From NCBI GenBank assembly GCA_022376515.1, contig WTXI01000008.1:744001-808000 (forward strand): a DNA stretch of 64,000 nucleotides. Reading direction: 5' to 3'. Shown piece after piece: positions 33,387-45,314 of the stretch. The notes under the pieces were generated by a model. The model made no database searches. It had not been told where the DNA came from and saw only the letters and a program-made list of their open reading frames with translations. This stretch comes from Lactifluus volemus. Its lineage: Eukaryota > Basidiomycota > Agaricomycetes > Russulales > Russulaceae. Position numbers and translations under genes: made by a program. Numbering within the stretch: the stretch's first letter is position 1; every line of letters begins with the position of its first letter.

Positions 33387-34623
33387 TTAGGCGCTCAGCT
33401 CTGCCTTGTCACCCTTCTCTACAGCCCTTTTCAGCTCTTCATCTGCCAATGCGGGCCCACCCATTCCTTCAAAACTTGTCTACCTGTTGTGGCGCCCGTC
33501 CAATGAACGACGACGGTTCCGACAACGCATCCAGTTCTTCTTTGATCGGCTCAAAATATGCATCACCGCGTACGCGCTCGATCAAGTCGTTCTCCAATCC
33601 AAGCTGCTTGACTTGATGATAAGCTTGATGTGACAACACCTGCGTGATAGTGTATCGCGTCAAAAAAAAAAATTAAACAGAGAGAGAGCGTGTGTGGAAG
33701 CACCCTGATCTTCTCATGCGCCTGCTGTCGATCGCCACCCTTCTTGACAAGCGCCATGATATATTCTCAGTCGCCATAAACGGCAGCTCTTGCGCGATCC
33801 GCCGCGCGATCACACGCGGGTACACGACGAGGCCCTCTGACACATTCCGCAACATCATGAACACGATGTCCGCCGCGAGGAACGCTTCGGGTAGCGTGCG
33901 TGCCGATTTGCGCTATCGTCCAGCGTCCGCTAGAACCACTGCACGCTCGCCGTCGCGAGCACATTCTGGTGCAGCGCCATGAGGTGTCGCGCCAGTGAGC
34001 AGATCCGCTCAGATCGCATCGGGTTCCGCTTGTACGCCATCACCGACGATCCGATTTGTGTCGATTCGAATGGCTCCTCGATTTCCTGTCGTTTTTAAAA
34101 AAAATTTAAATCTAAGTTCTTCCGCCGCCTAATATGTTATCACTTTTTTTTTTACCTTGAGATGGGGCAGAAGGTGCAACTGTCCCGTGTGCACGTGCGC
34201 CATCACGTCCGGGTCGTGACGCCTCTGATTTCCTCGGCCGCGGCCGTCTCGAATTGTTTAGCGTCTAAGTGCTGCACACGTCGTTCGAGGTGTTCCCTGT
34301 CACAAAAGTTGCGAGCGAGAACGTACCAGGTTTTGTTCCATCTCATCAATCGCCGCGTCCGGGATGGGTAATCCGAGTTGCTTCTCTGCAACGGCGAGTG
34401 TGAGCCAGAGTTGACGCCATGTGTAGAAGCGGTTCTAGTATGCTGCTGAGATAGTTAGAAAGAGAGGCGAAGGCTTTGAATTACCTCGGCGGAGAACAGA
34501 TGGGCCATCTCCTTGCTTGCATAGCGGCTGACAGGGAGATGTATTAGTACCAGGTTGGAGTTTTGGCACTAGGATAGATATGGACCTGGAAAGTGGTGTC
34601 TGATACGTATCATATTCTGACAT
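33387..34623 (-). pseudogene. ADE13: Adenylosuccinate lyase pseudogene (duplicate)
   Basis: Copy of the intact gene at 24594-26544, starting at the ATG at 34623 and ending near 33387. A deletion of about 735 bp removes the equivalent of 25357-26090, joining the exon 8 end directly to exon 4 across a short shared GAGAAG/CAGAAG sequence. Exons 5 to 7 and nearly all of exon 8 are lost. Additional lesions include a base lost in GGGCTCCACCC (now GGGCCCACCC), a base lost in ATGATGATATTC, and an altered stretch near 33895. The catalytic-loop exon is still recognisable. It cannot encode an active enzyme. Confidence 0.93.
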
Positions 34624-35199
34624 GGTGAGTGAGAGGATCAAGATATGGAATCCTCAAGATTTAAGATAAGATAAGCCTTATCAATACCAATCGGTACACA
34701 TCTACTGTTAGTTCCTGCGCCTGCGCGACCTGTCCTCTCCCCGCTGTAGCACACGAAATGGTCGTGGCCGTAGTCACCCAAATATCTTGTGCGTTCTAGC
34801 CAAGCTTCCGTTCTTCACAGTATTTACACTTGTGCAATAATTGCTTTGTTGAGTGTAAGTTTTTGTATCGCAGCTGCTGTGATCCAGGTTCCCATGATCA
34901 CTATCGGACGAGCGTAGGCGATTACTATGCTAAGCGAGCGTAACAAATTTTGAGGCAACGAGATCTGTTTCCTCAGAAAATGCGTGCCTTTGGTGCGATG
35001 ACTTTCACAGGATACGACACGTGATTGCCTCAAGGCCAAACTCAGCACGACTCTGATCTTATTGTATTTGTTCGTTCCAATATCTTTTAAAGCCACGCTA
35101 CAAAAATTCCCAGATGACCTCAAATACGTGCGCATACATCCATTCCAGCTCTCTGCTGCCGTTAAATATCACTACAGTTCAGATGCTCAAATTTCCGCG
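34624..35199. promoter_or_regulatory. Divergent intergenic region, unit B copy
   Basis: Duplicate of 26545-27100, with the AGATAAG cluster preserved near 34665. It presumably still drives the receptor; its ADE13 side now faces a pseudogene. Confidence 0.45.
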
Positions 35200-38100
35200 A
35201 TGCGGCGCGATCAGCCCACCGAAACGCAACCAAGTTCACTTGTACTCCAGGTGACTGGTATGTATCTTTACAGCCATGCTCTGAGAAGTACTAATTTTTT
35301 TCCCCTGCAAGTCCTCAAAGCACGCAACCTTCCCCGACAAGAGACCCTCCTTGGGAGAAGATCAAAGTTCTATGTCACGGTCACTTACGGGGCAACAACA
35401 AGGCAGACACGATCTGTGCGGAGAGAGGGGGATCTTGTAGAATGGAACGAGAATGTCGACCCTTTGTGAGAAAATCTCATATTTTTTTCAATTTTATCGA
35501 CAACTGAGTCTCCAGCAGCGTCGTACCTCCGCACTCTCATATCACGATATCCCTTTATGCGAAAAGGACCGCACGGAAAGACGCCCTTATTGGAATGCAG
35601 GAGATAGCCTTTGAACCACATCCTCGTTCGTCTCTTTATTTCTTACTCATCCGTCTGGCTGATCACCCTACATGTAGAACTCGATATTATCTTCGGTGAT
35701 GCTGGCGGACATCCTAGGCATCCAACAGAGACAGTCTTAACGATCACCGTGTCAGCCAACGCGAGTCCCCCTCTGACTGGGGCAGTCAACACAACGAATC
35801 CCTCAGCAGACAATCTTGTCACTGAAGGCGCCACGGGCCCTATTGTCCAATCCACCGAGAGCGGTGCTCCTGAGCCACCAATAGCAGGGAGCCAGACGGA
35901 GGAGTCACGCACTACTCTCCTTCGTGCAGAGAAAGCTATTGATACCATCAATGCAATAACGACATGGAAACGTGCCGTTAATGCGATCAAGTGGGTGATG
36001 GACACCGTCAAACCCATCGCAGCGGTATGCCCAATATATTTTCTCTCCATACCCACCCTGACCTAACTTGCTCTTTTCAGCTGAATCCTTATGCAGATCT
36101 GGCATGGAATATACTCTCAAAGATTCCAGAGGTGCGTTTTCTCATATTGAGATGGGACGTGATCTTGTTTGTGTTTACCTTGCCACCAGACTTTGCTACA
36201 GGTGGTTGCACGTGACGATAACGTTCAGACACTACTTGAGGCGATACAGCATGCTTTTGAACTAGCAGAAGAGGCAGACACTTTAAGGAATATCCAGCCA
36301 GAGTCAAAGCAGGCGAAAATCCTGTATGAGATGTTGGAGTGTGTCTCCAATTCCGCCGAATTTATCGAGTCATATGCGAAGGATGTCCAAGTTGGCATGT
36401 CGTCTTGACCGCCTTTCATTGCTTATTATTAACATGTGGGTTTCAGGAAAGCGGGCTTTGAAGAATCTGGGCGGCCGAGTTGACCAAAAAGTCGAAGACT
36501 ACCGTGCCACTCTCGTCCGACTACGAGAAAGGCTCCTCGCACATGCTGCTCTCATCACCGAGGCTACTGTCCTTCAAACGCGGGAGGATGTGAGGAAAGT
36601 GGGTACACAGCTAATGGAGAAGATGTCGAGTCACGCATTAGATGCTGGTGCGTGATTCTCACGGTCACGAGATGTCTCGTCGACCTGACGGACGGGCACA
36701 CAGAATTTGGTTCAATAATCGGAGAATTGCCCTATAAGGGAGGCTGGCAATTCGGTGATGAGAAGCGCTGCCTTCCTGGCACACGGGTACAGTTTTTGGA
36801 ATACATCATCAAGTGGGTCAAGGATCCAGAGTCTGAACGTGGCCTTGTTCTCCTCGGTCAGGCAGGCACGGGAAAGTCATCGATTGCGCACGAGATCGCT
36901 CGTCACTTCGAAAACAATGGCCTTGGATGTTACTTCACCTTTCTCCGGAAGGAGGGTTCCAAAGACGAGTCTTACAAGCTTTTCACGACACTTGCCCGTG
37001 ATCTATCTGACAACTATCCTGCGTTCAAACTCGCGCTTGGCACCGTCATTAAGGATAATTCATCTCTTCGTCGTACTCGAGACCGTCGTACCCTTTTTGA
37101 GCGGCTCCTCCTCGAGCCGCTCAAGGATCTACAACTTCGTGGACCCATCCTGATCGTCATAGATGGATTGGATGAAAGTGGAGATACAATCGGCAAAAAC
37201 GGACTTCACTCATTTCTTTCTCAACGCCTCATTGACCTCCCACCGAATTTCCGCATTCTCATCACCTCGAGGCCGGAAGATGGTATCGGACCTGCGTTCG
37301 CCAATGCCCGATCGGTCCGGACCCTCTACATGGGTGATGCCCAACTGGCTGCCAATACAGAGCAAGATATTGGAGTGTATCTTGAGAACGAGCTCCCCGA
37401 GGAGGTGTTCAAAGAGCATGGCAGCAAGCTAGCAAGGGCGGCAGAAGGCCTGTTTCAGTGGGCAGCCGTCGGATGTGGGTTCATAAATGGCTCTGCTAGC
37501 CTTGGCCTTAGCGATGACGAATGCGTTCGGCGTCTGCTGGGACACTCTCGAGGTCTCAGCGGAGAAGGTCTGTTGGACAACTTGTACGCCGAAGTTCTGC
37601 AAGAATACTTCAAATCAGATGAAGCACAGATTCTGTTTCGATCTGTGATGGGACAAGTTCTTGCTGCGATCGAACCCCTCTCCATCGATTCCTTAATTTC
37701 TCTGCGACGTCATGCACCCACTTTCCACCCCCAGGATTCCAATCGGGTTCTGAAAATGCTGCGTCACTTGGGCTCGCTGCTGAGTAACGTGACATCATCT
37801 GATCTTACGCGCCCCATCGTTCCTCTGCATACATCATTCCGTGACTTTCTGACGAGCAAGACGAACACTGCGTTTTATGTGGATCTTGCCGATTCCCACC
37901 ATCAATTGGTACATTCCTGCGTTGGTTTAATGCTCGATGGCCTGAAATTCAACATCTGCAAACTCGAGTCATCATATCTCGCGAACGACGACGTCCCCCA
38001 CTTACAATTGCGAATTGCGGAATATATTCCACCCGCTCTATCGTATGCCTGTATTTCCTGGGGCGTTCATTTAAAACACCTCGCGTTCGATCAGGATGTC

Positions 38101-40676
38101 TTTGAAAAGCTTCGATTGCTCTTCGAGACCAAGTTTCTGTTTTGGCTGGAAGTCCTTAGCATCAAGAAGAGTGTGGGCCTTGCTCCACGAGCGTTGTCAT
38201 CTCTGCTTATGTGGCTGCAGCAGGAGGTACGTACACCGCATAATTCGATATGACGTGTAGTGACTTTTGGGTGAAATTGCAATAGGGCTCACAAACGGAA
38301 GTGGAGAATTTGTTGGGATTGGCGAATGATGCGTCTGCATTTGTGCGGTATTTCGGACAGGCGATGGCAAGAAGTGCGCCGCATATATATGTGTCGGCCC
38401 TCCCTTTCGCGCCAAGCTCTTCCCGTATCTTCAATCAATACGTTCACCAATTTCCTCGTACATTGACGTTGGAACGCGGGCGGTTGTCACATTGGCCAGC
38501 ATTGGAACTGACGATCCACGTACATGATGTCTGGTTTCTCTGTGTGGCATTCTCGCCAGATGGACAGCGCATCTCGTCATTCTTGGCCGATGGCACGATT
38601 CACGTGTGGGATGCAACAACGGGACAGGTCGTAGTGGGCCCGTTTACTGGTCACACCGATATGGCCACATCTGGTGCATTCTCGTCTGACGGACAGCGTA
38701 TTGCATCGGGCTCGTTGGATGGCACGATTCGGGTGTTGGATGCAACAACAGGACAAGTCGTAGTGGGCCCATTCACTGGCCACACCGATGGCATCACATC
38801 TGTTTCATTCTCGCCAGACGGACAGCGTATCGCATCGGCATCGAACGATCGCACTGTATGCGTGTGGGATGCGACAACAGGACAGGTCGTAGCGGGTCCG
38901 TTAACTGGACACACTGATTCGGTCGTCACATCTATTGCATTCTCTCCGGATGGACAGCGTATCGCATCTGCCTCGAACGATTGCACGATTTGCGTGTGGG
39001 ATGCCATAGCAGGACAGGTCGTACTGGGCCCGTTTAAAGAACACACCGAATCGGTCACATCTATCGCATTCTCACCAGACGGACGGCGAATCGCATCGGC
39101 CTCGGAAGATCGCACGATTCGGGTATGGGATGCAACTACAGGACAAGTCGTAGCGGGCCCATTTACTGGCCACACCTATCCGGTCTCATCTGTGGCATTC
39201 TCGCCAGACGGACGGCGTATCGCATCGGCATCGCACGATTGTACTGTATGCGTGTGGGATGCTACAACAGGACAGGTCGTAGCCGGCCCATTTACTGGAC
39301 ACACTAGTTGGCTCGATTCTGTTTCATTCTCGCCAGACGGACAGCGTATTGCATCGGCTTCGTCCGACCGCACGATTCGCGTGTGGGATGCTACAACAAG
39401 ACAGGTCGTAGCGAGCCAGTTGACCGGAGAGACGCTTAATGTTAGATCTGTTGCATTCTTGTCGGGCGGACAGCGTATCGCATCGGTTTCGGATGTTGGC
39501 ACAATTCTCGTGCGAGATGTCACAACAGGACAGGTCGAAGCGGGTCCGTTTACTGGAGACGACAGATTGTATGGATTTGTTACATTCTCGCCGGACGGAC
39601 AGCGCATCACGTCACTCTCGCGTGATGGGATGATTCTTGAGCGAGATGTGACAACAGGACAGGTCGAACTTGAAGCGGGCCCGTTCACTGGAGACATCAT
39701 ACCAGTTGGATCTGTTGCATACTCGCCGGATGGACAGCGTATTGCATGGGCCTCGAAGGGTGATACGATTCGAGTGTGGGATGCCGCAACAGGACAGGTC
39801 ATAGCAGCAGGCCCGATTATTGGACTCACCGAGGTTGTCACATCAGTTGCATTCTCGCCGGACGGACAGCGACTTGCAGCGGCCTTCCTCGACAGCACAA
39901 TTCGTGTGTGGAATGCCACAACAGGACAAGCTGTAACGGGCCCGTTTACTGGACACACCGGTTGGGCCAAATCTATTGCATTCTCGCCGGACGGACAGCA
40001 TATCGCATCTGCCTCGAGTGATCGCACAATTCAGGTGTGGGATGCCACAACTGGACAGGTAGTGGGCCGATTTACTGGACACACAGATTCGGTGACATCT
40101 GTCGCATTTTCACCAGACGGACGGCGAATAGCATCGACCTCGTCTGACTTCACAATTCGCGTCTGGGATACCACAACAGGACAGGCAGCAGGCCCTTTTA
40201 CTGGACACACCGGACCCATTTCAGTTGTCGCACTCTCACCAGACGGACAGCGTATCGCATCAGCCTCGCTGGATGGCACGGTTCGCATGTGGAATGCTAT
40301 AACACGACAGGTTGTAGCAGGCCAGTCTACTGGACACGTCGATTGGGTCGGATCTGTTCCAGAAGGGGAGCATAATACCTCAGCTTCAGACAATTGCGCA
40401 GTTCATGTGGCGAAGATCGCTCCAGAAGATATCAAGCTCCGTTTTACGGACCAATCTCTGATCAAGAAGGACGGTTGGATATATGAAGAAGAGGGGAGCT
40501 TCTTTTATGGATTCCTGAGCAACATAGGACGTGCCTTCATAGACCTAGCACTCTCTGGATTGCAGGCAAACATGATACCCGGCTTGATCTCTCGAAGGTT
40601 GCGTACGGATCGAACTGGGCTACAGTACATGACCACAACTAACTTTGATAGAACCATTTGTAAGCTACTAATTTAG
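35200..40676 (+). CDS. C2-NACHT-WD40 receptor, copy 2, nearly intact
   Basis: Nine exons: 35200-35257, 35312-35465, 35516-35625, 35678-36024, 36081-36131, 36202-36394, 36447-36647, 36704-38226, 38286-40676. The total is 5028 nt, 1675 residues. C2 domain at about 1-140; helical N-terminal module about 180-370, whose CVSNSAEFIESYAKD segment resembles the four-helix modules of other basidiomycete STAND proteins. NACHT follows with Walker A GQAGTGKSS near 420, Walker B LIVIDGLDE and ILITSRPE. Then 14 WD40 repeats, enough for two seven-bladed propellers, plus a degenerate fifteenth. One G fewer than copy 1 in the run near 40495 shifts the last 50 or so residues, giving a different hydrophobic tail. 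Fungal proteins of this class sense non-self or damage and trigger cell death; here that is inference from architecture. The exon 6/7 intron appears to be GC-AG. Confidence 0.87.
38538..40345 (+). repeat. Coding WD40 repeat array, units of about 126-132 bp
   Basis: Fourteen units share near-identical DNA blocks such as CCAGACGGACAGCGTATCGCATC and TGGGATGC-ACAACAGGACAGG. Differences concentrate in a few codons per unit. A matching array starts at about 30440 in copy 1. Confidence 0.9.
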
Positions 40677-42235
40677 CCATCGCTTTACTATGCCATGGTC
40701 TCCCATTCACGAAAACGTCATGAGAGTATACGTAGTAACATATTGCCAGTGTATGTAAAACCCATTATTTAAAGGACGCATTTCTATGGGCTCGGCTTTT
40801 TCCGACTTAATTTTTTCTACCGTGTGCTACGGATGCGGCCGGGCGAGGCAGCTTGATGGTACCAGTGTACCGCGTAGGCGATACAGTAGTTGTGGTTTCG
40901 GGGCTTCCTCCTTCTGCGGCAGAAGTCAGTTGAGGAGCGTGGGTGAAGTTTTGTTAGGAAGTTGTGTGGTCACAGAATTACATGACATAACTCGACATTC
41001 TAATTTCCGGATTATCAGATCAAACGTCATGATGTCTAATTTCTGAAGGGATACTGTAAGGCAGTCGTGCACACGTGGGAGAGTATGAACTTGGCACGAC
41101 ATAAATCTCCATAAGTAACTTGAGATTATATTTAACCAAGAGAAGCAAGACAAATGAGGCTTAGTGCCACGATACTCGGCGATATATCAGCTCGAGAAGA
41201 GATGAAATGCAAGACTCAAACAGGTACTTTGGGCCCCAGATCTATAAGTCGCACTGAGAACGGCATATCGACGTGTATGACTTTGTCTCGTCTCAGCCAT
41301 TCCGCATGCATCGCTGCAAATCTACGGCCAGGACGACAAGCCCTCCTGTTGCATGTGGGACAAAGTATTACCGAGCGCGAATTGATCGCATCCCTTGATG
41401 AGACATCTAATTGTCAGCCCTCCGAGTAGTCAGCAACTTGGGCACTAACCACATGTGTTTGTCACTGCAGAACCCATTCAGACGATCTGCCACTTGATTG
41501 GGACGGAGACTTGACATGAAATACAGGATTCCCTGTCTGGTGCACTTGGTGCATCCTGGCGGAATAAGCGTCCTGGGATATGTGTCAGTTTTGCGGGTCG
41601 TAGTTGATGGTGCGAAAGAAATGCTCACTGAGAGCATCCAGTGGTTTACTGATAGCGGTCTTGGCTGGGACAGGAGGTGATGGGGGTACTGGGGCGAGTC
41701 AGTATGGGATCTAGTCTACGAGAGAAAGAGCTGCTCACGACAGGTTCTCTTCGAGACAGGTAGTTTGGCGCGAGCGGCTGGGAATGAGGACCGACCCTAG
41801 TGAGAGGGGGTACTGGGGCGAGTCAGTTGGGGTCGAGTCTAAGCGAGAAAGGAAATGCTCACGGCGAGTTCTCCCCGAGAAAGGTAAATTGGTGCGAGCA
41901 CGAGCGATCGGGGAAGGAGCAGCCATCGACCAATCCAATCGATGATAGCCAAACAAGGCCACGACGCCTTCGCTGATTTGTCATGTGACCTTCTGAAGAC
42001 CACTGAAATTCTCGTCGGTCTCGTTCATTTTCACCTAAAAAAAAGATTAAAGATTTTTCGAGCGTTTAGAATTTAGAATGTAAACACACGATATAGAGGT
42101 ACAGGGAAGAGGCGTTAGAATTACGAATGGGAAATTTATAATTATCATACGGATGACGTGGCGAACACGTCGCACGAGCTGAAGTGGAGGTGCTCTATTT
42201 GTAGACTGAGGCACGCCTCTGTGCAAGAACCAAAA
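40677..42235. other. Intergenic between unit B and LHS1
   Basis: Up to 41432 this is the duplicated downstream flank of the receptor. 41433-42235 is single-copy except for a 124-bp direct repeat (41682-41910). No gene supported. Confidence 0.5.
41682..41910. repeat. Imperfect direct repeat, period 124 bp
   Basis: GGGGGTACTGGGGCGAGTCAGT occurs at 41682 and again at 41806. The following 80 bases are also alike (GAGTCTA, GCTCACG, AGTTCTC and GGTAA/GGTAG blocks, then GCGAGC). About 330 bp upstream of the LHS1 start, so possibly regulatory; no known motif recognised. Confidence 0.6.
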
Positions 42236-45130
42236 ATGCCCTGCCGGAGACTTGTCCTTCTCTCTCTCTTTTCTCTTTTCTTATTTTCTTCCACTGCCTT
42301 TGCCACTGCTGTCTTGGCTATTGACTATGGCTCAGATTACATTAAAGCCTCCCTCATGAAGCCAGGCGTCCCATTCGACGTCCTACTCAACAAAGATTCA
42401 AAACGAAAAATCCGCTCCTCAGTAGCTTGGAAAAACGGCGAGCGGCTTTTTGGGCAGGATGCGTTTAATATCGTACGTGTATCTCATACATCAGCCGATG
42501 GCCCTCAAATCGACTACACCCACACTACAGGCCACCCGTTTTCCAAAGGACTCGTATAACTCTCTCAAATACCTTCTTGGTGTGCCCGCAAATGCCGACG
42601 TCGTGTCGTACTACAGCACTTTCGCCCCGCCTTCTATCGTTCCTTCTACGCGCTTCACCGCCGCCATCCCGAGAGGAGGGTCCGACCAGGAAGCGACCTC
42701 ATGGGACGTTGAAGAACTGGTGGCGATGCAATTTGCGTACGTGCGCGCGCTGGCAGAGGACGCGGCGGGCGAGCGCGTGCATGACGTCGTTGTCACCGTC
42801 CCGGCGTTCTACACGCAATTCGAGCGCGACTCGATCGCCGATGCCGTCGAGCTCGCCGGCTTGCGCTTGCTCACGCTCATCAACGATGGCGCGGCCGTAG
42901 CGGTCAACTACGCCATGACTCGCCAGTTTCCACAACCGGAGCGACATATCGTGTACGATGCCGGCGCCGCCAGCACCCGCGCCACCGTCGCCACCTTCTC
43001 CTCGCCCCAGTCTTCCCAGAAGAAGAAGGACGGCGCGGGTGCGATCACCATCACCGTCAATGGTGTAGGGTACGATCGTCTTGCTGGAGGTACGGAGCTC
43101 GATCGCCGTCTGCGCGAGATTCTCGTAGCCGAGTTTGAGCACAAACATGGCGTGCGCATACGAGATGACCCTAAGGCCATGATGAAACTGTGGAAGGAAG
43201 CAGAGCGCCTCAAGAGCATCTTGAGCGCCAATTCCGAGGCGTCCTCCCGAGTGGAAAGCGTGTATAACGATATTGACTTTAGCATGAAAGTATCGCGCCA
43301 GGCGTTCGAAAATATGTGCTCCGACATGAACCTTCGGTTTGTGCAGCCTATTTACGACGCCTTGATAATGCCAACTTGACATTGGTACGCTATTTGGCTT
43401 TTTCAAAATATCACGATGCTGAAAGCAAAGTGGATAGGCGGATATCGACTCGGTCATTTTAGCTGGTGGGGCTACGCGTATACCGATGGTGAGGGCAGCG
43501 CTGGTAGCTGCCGTTGGAGAGTATGTGTTTACCGCACTTGCGTGTGCACGTCGATAACCAAGTCTGCTTCAGGGAAAAGCTCGCCATGAACGTCAACTCG
43601 GACGAAGCCGCCGTTCTCGGCGCAGCGTTACACGGCGCGACCCTCTCCCGACAGTTCCGCACCAAGAATATCAAGCTTTCTGATCTCTCTCCGTACGACG
43701 TGCAGGTATCCTACCTCGCCGAGGCCAAGGCTACGGACGCGCCCGGCGTGGCCCCGCGCACGATCACGTCGCTCGCGTTCGCCAAGGGCTCGCGCACGGG
43801 CACGCGCAAGACGCTTACATTTAGGCGCAAGAACGACTTTTCGCTCGCGTTTTCGTACAAGGAACCGCCGGCGGGGGGCGAGTTTCCCGTCGACCTGCTC
43901 GACGCGCGCATCTCGGGCGTCGACGAGGCATTGGCGAACATCACCGCCGCGGGCGGCGTCGACCCGGTATCAAGGCGACTATCTTGTTCTCAGACTCAGG
44001 CTTTGTATCTGTGCCTGAGGCTGTCGCGTATGGAGAGATCAAGGACGATTCTATCGCTGGTACGCTACGCGTCGTTTCTGACATCACACACTTGGTTGGC
44101 TGATGGATAACGTGTACTGGCAGGGAAGCTCAAGGGTTTGTTCGGTGATGGATCATCTTCCGTGGAGGATGGATCATCTTCGACTGTAGATATGTCCGCT
44201 GCACCCAAGGCGACGAAAGCGGCTGCCACGCCCAAAGACATTACGATTCCGCTGAACGTGACTGTTAAATTTACGTCCGTCGCACCCATGGGACTTGAGC
44301 AGAAGCGCGAGGCACGACAACGGTAAAGTCTTGTTGTTTTACACATCTCCCCCCATGCCCCAAAGGTGCTGAAGCGGACATGTTCACACACAGTTTGATC
44401 AAGATGGAAGCCGAGGAGGTGGCGATCGCTGCTCGTGAAGAACAACGCAATATCCTCGAGGGTTATTTGTATAAGCTCCGCGACTTGCTCGAGGGAGAGA
44501 GCCAGCATCCGTTTATCAGGTGTTCGCAAGAATCGGAGCGGCGAGCTATATCACGTCAGTTGAAAGAGGTGTCCAACTGGCACCAGGCGCACGCAGACGA
44601 GGCGCAAACGAGGGACTTTGTAGAGAAGCGCTCTTCCCTGGAGTGCGTTAATTTTCCTCGGACACACACGGGGTTGCTGACGTCCATCGTGTGTTCAGGG
44701 CATTAGAGTGGCCGATCGTGCATCGTGTGAAGGAAATCGAAGAGTTCCCACAGGCGCTGAACGCGAGTCAGATGTGGAACTGGCACACGCGCTATTCCTC
44801 GTCGACGCGCGCGCGAACCTCACCGCGGAAGAGCAGGCGGGTACTACTACCGGACGATATACCAAGACGGAACTCGACGAGCTGGAAAAGACGTTGAAGG
44901 AGCACGAGGTATGGCTGAATGAGTGGGTTGAGAAGCAGCGGAGCGTGCCTATGAACCACGATCCGGTGATCGAGACGGAGGAGATGCGGAAACGTGCCAA
45001 GGTGCTCGAGACGCACCTGCAACGTCTAGTGCAGAAGAAGCCACCACGCATTCGACCAACAAGCAGCAGCAGCAGTACGACGGAGGTGCCATTGCGGACC
45101 GATGAGCCCGGGAAGCATGACGAGTTGTGA
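42236..45130 (+). CDS. LHS1: ER-lumenal Hsp70 of the Lhs1/GRP170 type
   Basis: Chaperone and nucleotide-exchange partner of the ER Hsp70. Exons: 42236-42472, 42531-43384, 43438-43520, 43573-44058, 44124-44322, 44394-44642, 44699-45130. It starts with a cleavable signal peptide (MPCRR, then a Leu/Phe-rich core to about residue 25). Nucleotide-binding motifs follow: AIDYGSDYIKAS, DAGAASTRATVATF and LAGGATRIPMV. An acidic/Ser loop (GSSSVEDGSSS) and a Glu/Lys-rich helical C-terminal domain come next. The protein ends KHDEL, a yeast-type ER retention signal. Three one-base losses interrupt the frame: near 43361 (DAL then DNANLTL), near 43967 (DP then VIKATILF) and near 44790 (NWHTR then LFLVDARANLT). 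Both ends are intact and the frame is otherwise conserved, so I favour consensus errors over a pseudogene. Confidence 0.88.
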
Positions 45131-45314
45131 GAAATAATTACTATAATTAGACATAAAATGGAAAAGAGGCGATAATCGTTACCCTGAACCGCTCATCAGA
45201 AGTGAGCTAGCCTTTATTGGTTACCATCCCTTGATTTCCTCATTTTCATCTCTTTCTCTTCTGCTCATCCTTATCCTTGGCGAGTGAAATCGTATAACCG
45301 ATAACTAATACGAT

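Larger units (their letters stand above)
33387..41432. repeat. Tandem segmental duplication, unit B
   Basis: Second copy of the ADE13/receptor block. Exon coordinates of the receptor are shifted by a nearly constant 8.1 kb from unit A. It is shorter than unit A mainly because of the deletion in ADE13. Confidence 0.95.

Noticed and set aside
38538..40345. Regular repeats with conserved blocks suggesting a CRISPR-like array
   Set aside because: Units are about 126-132 bp, in frame, and encode WD40 repeats in a spliced eukaryotic gene.
42450..44110. Reading the LHS1 pieces as separate small genes
   Set aside because: The pieces join into one Hsp70 with correct motif order, a signal peptide and HDEL once splice sites and one-base shifts are considered.
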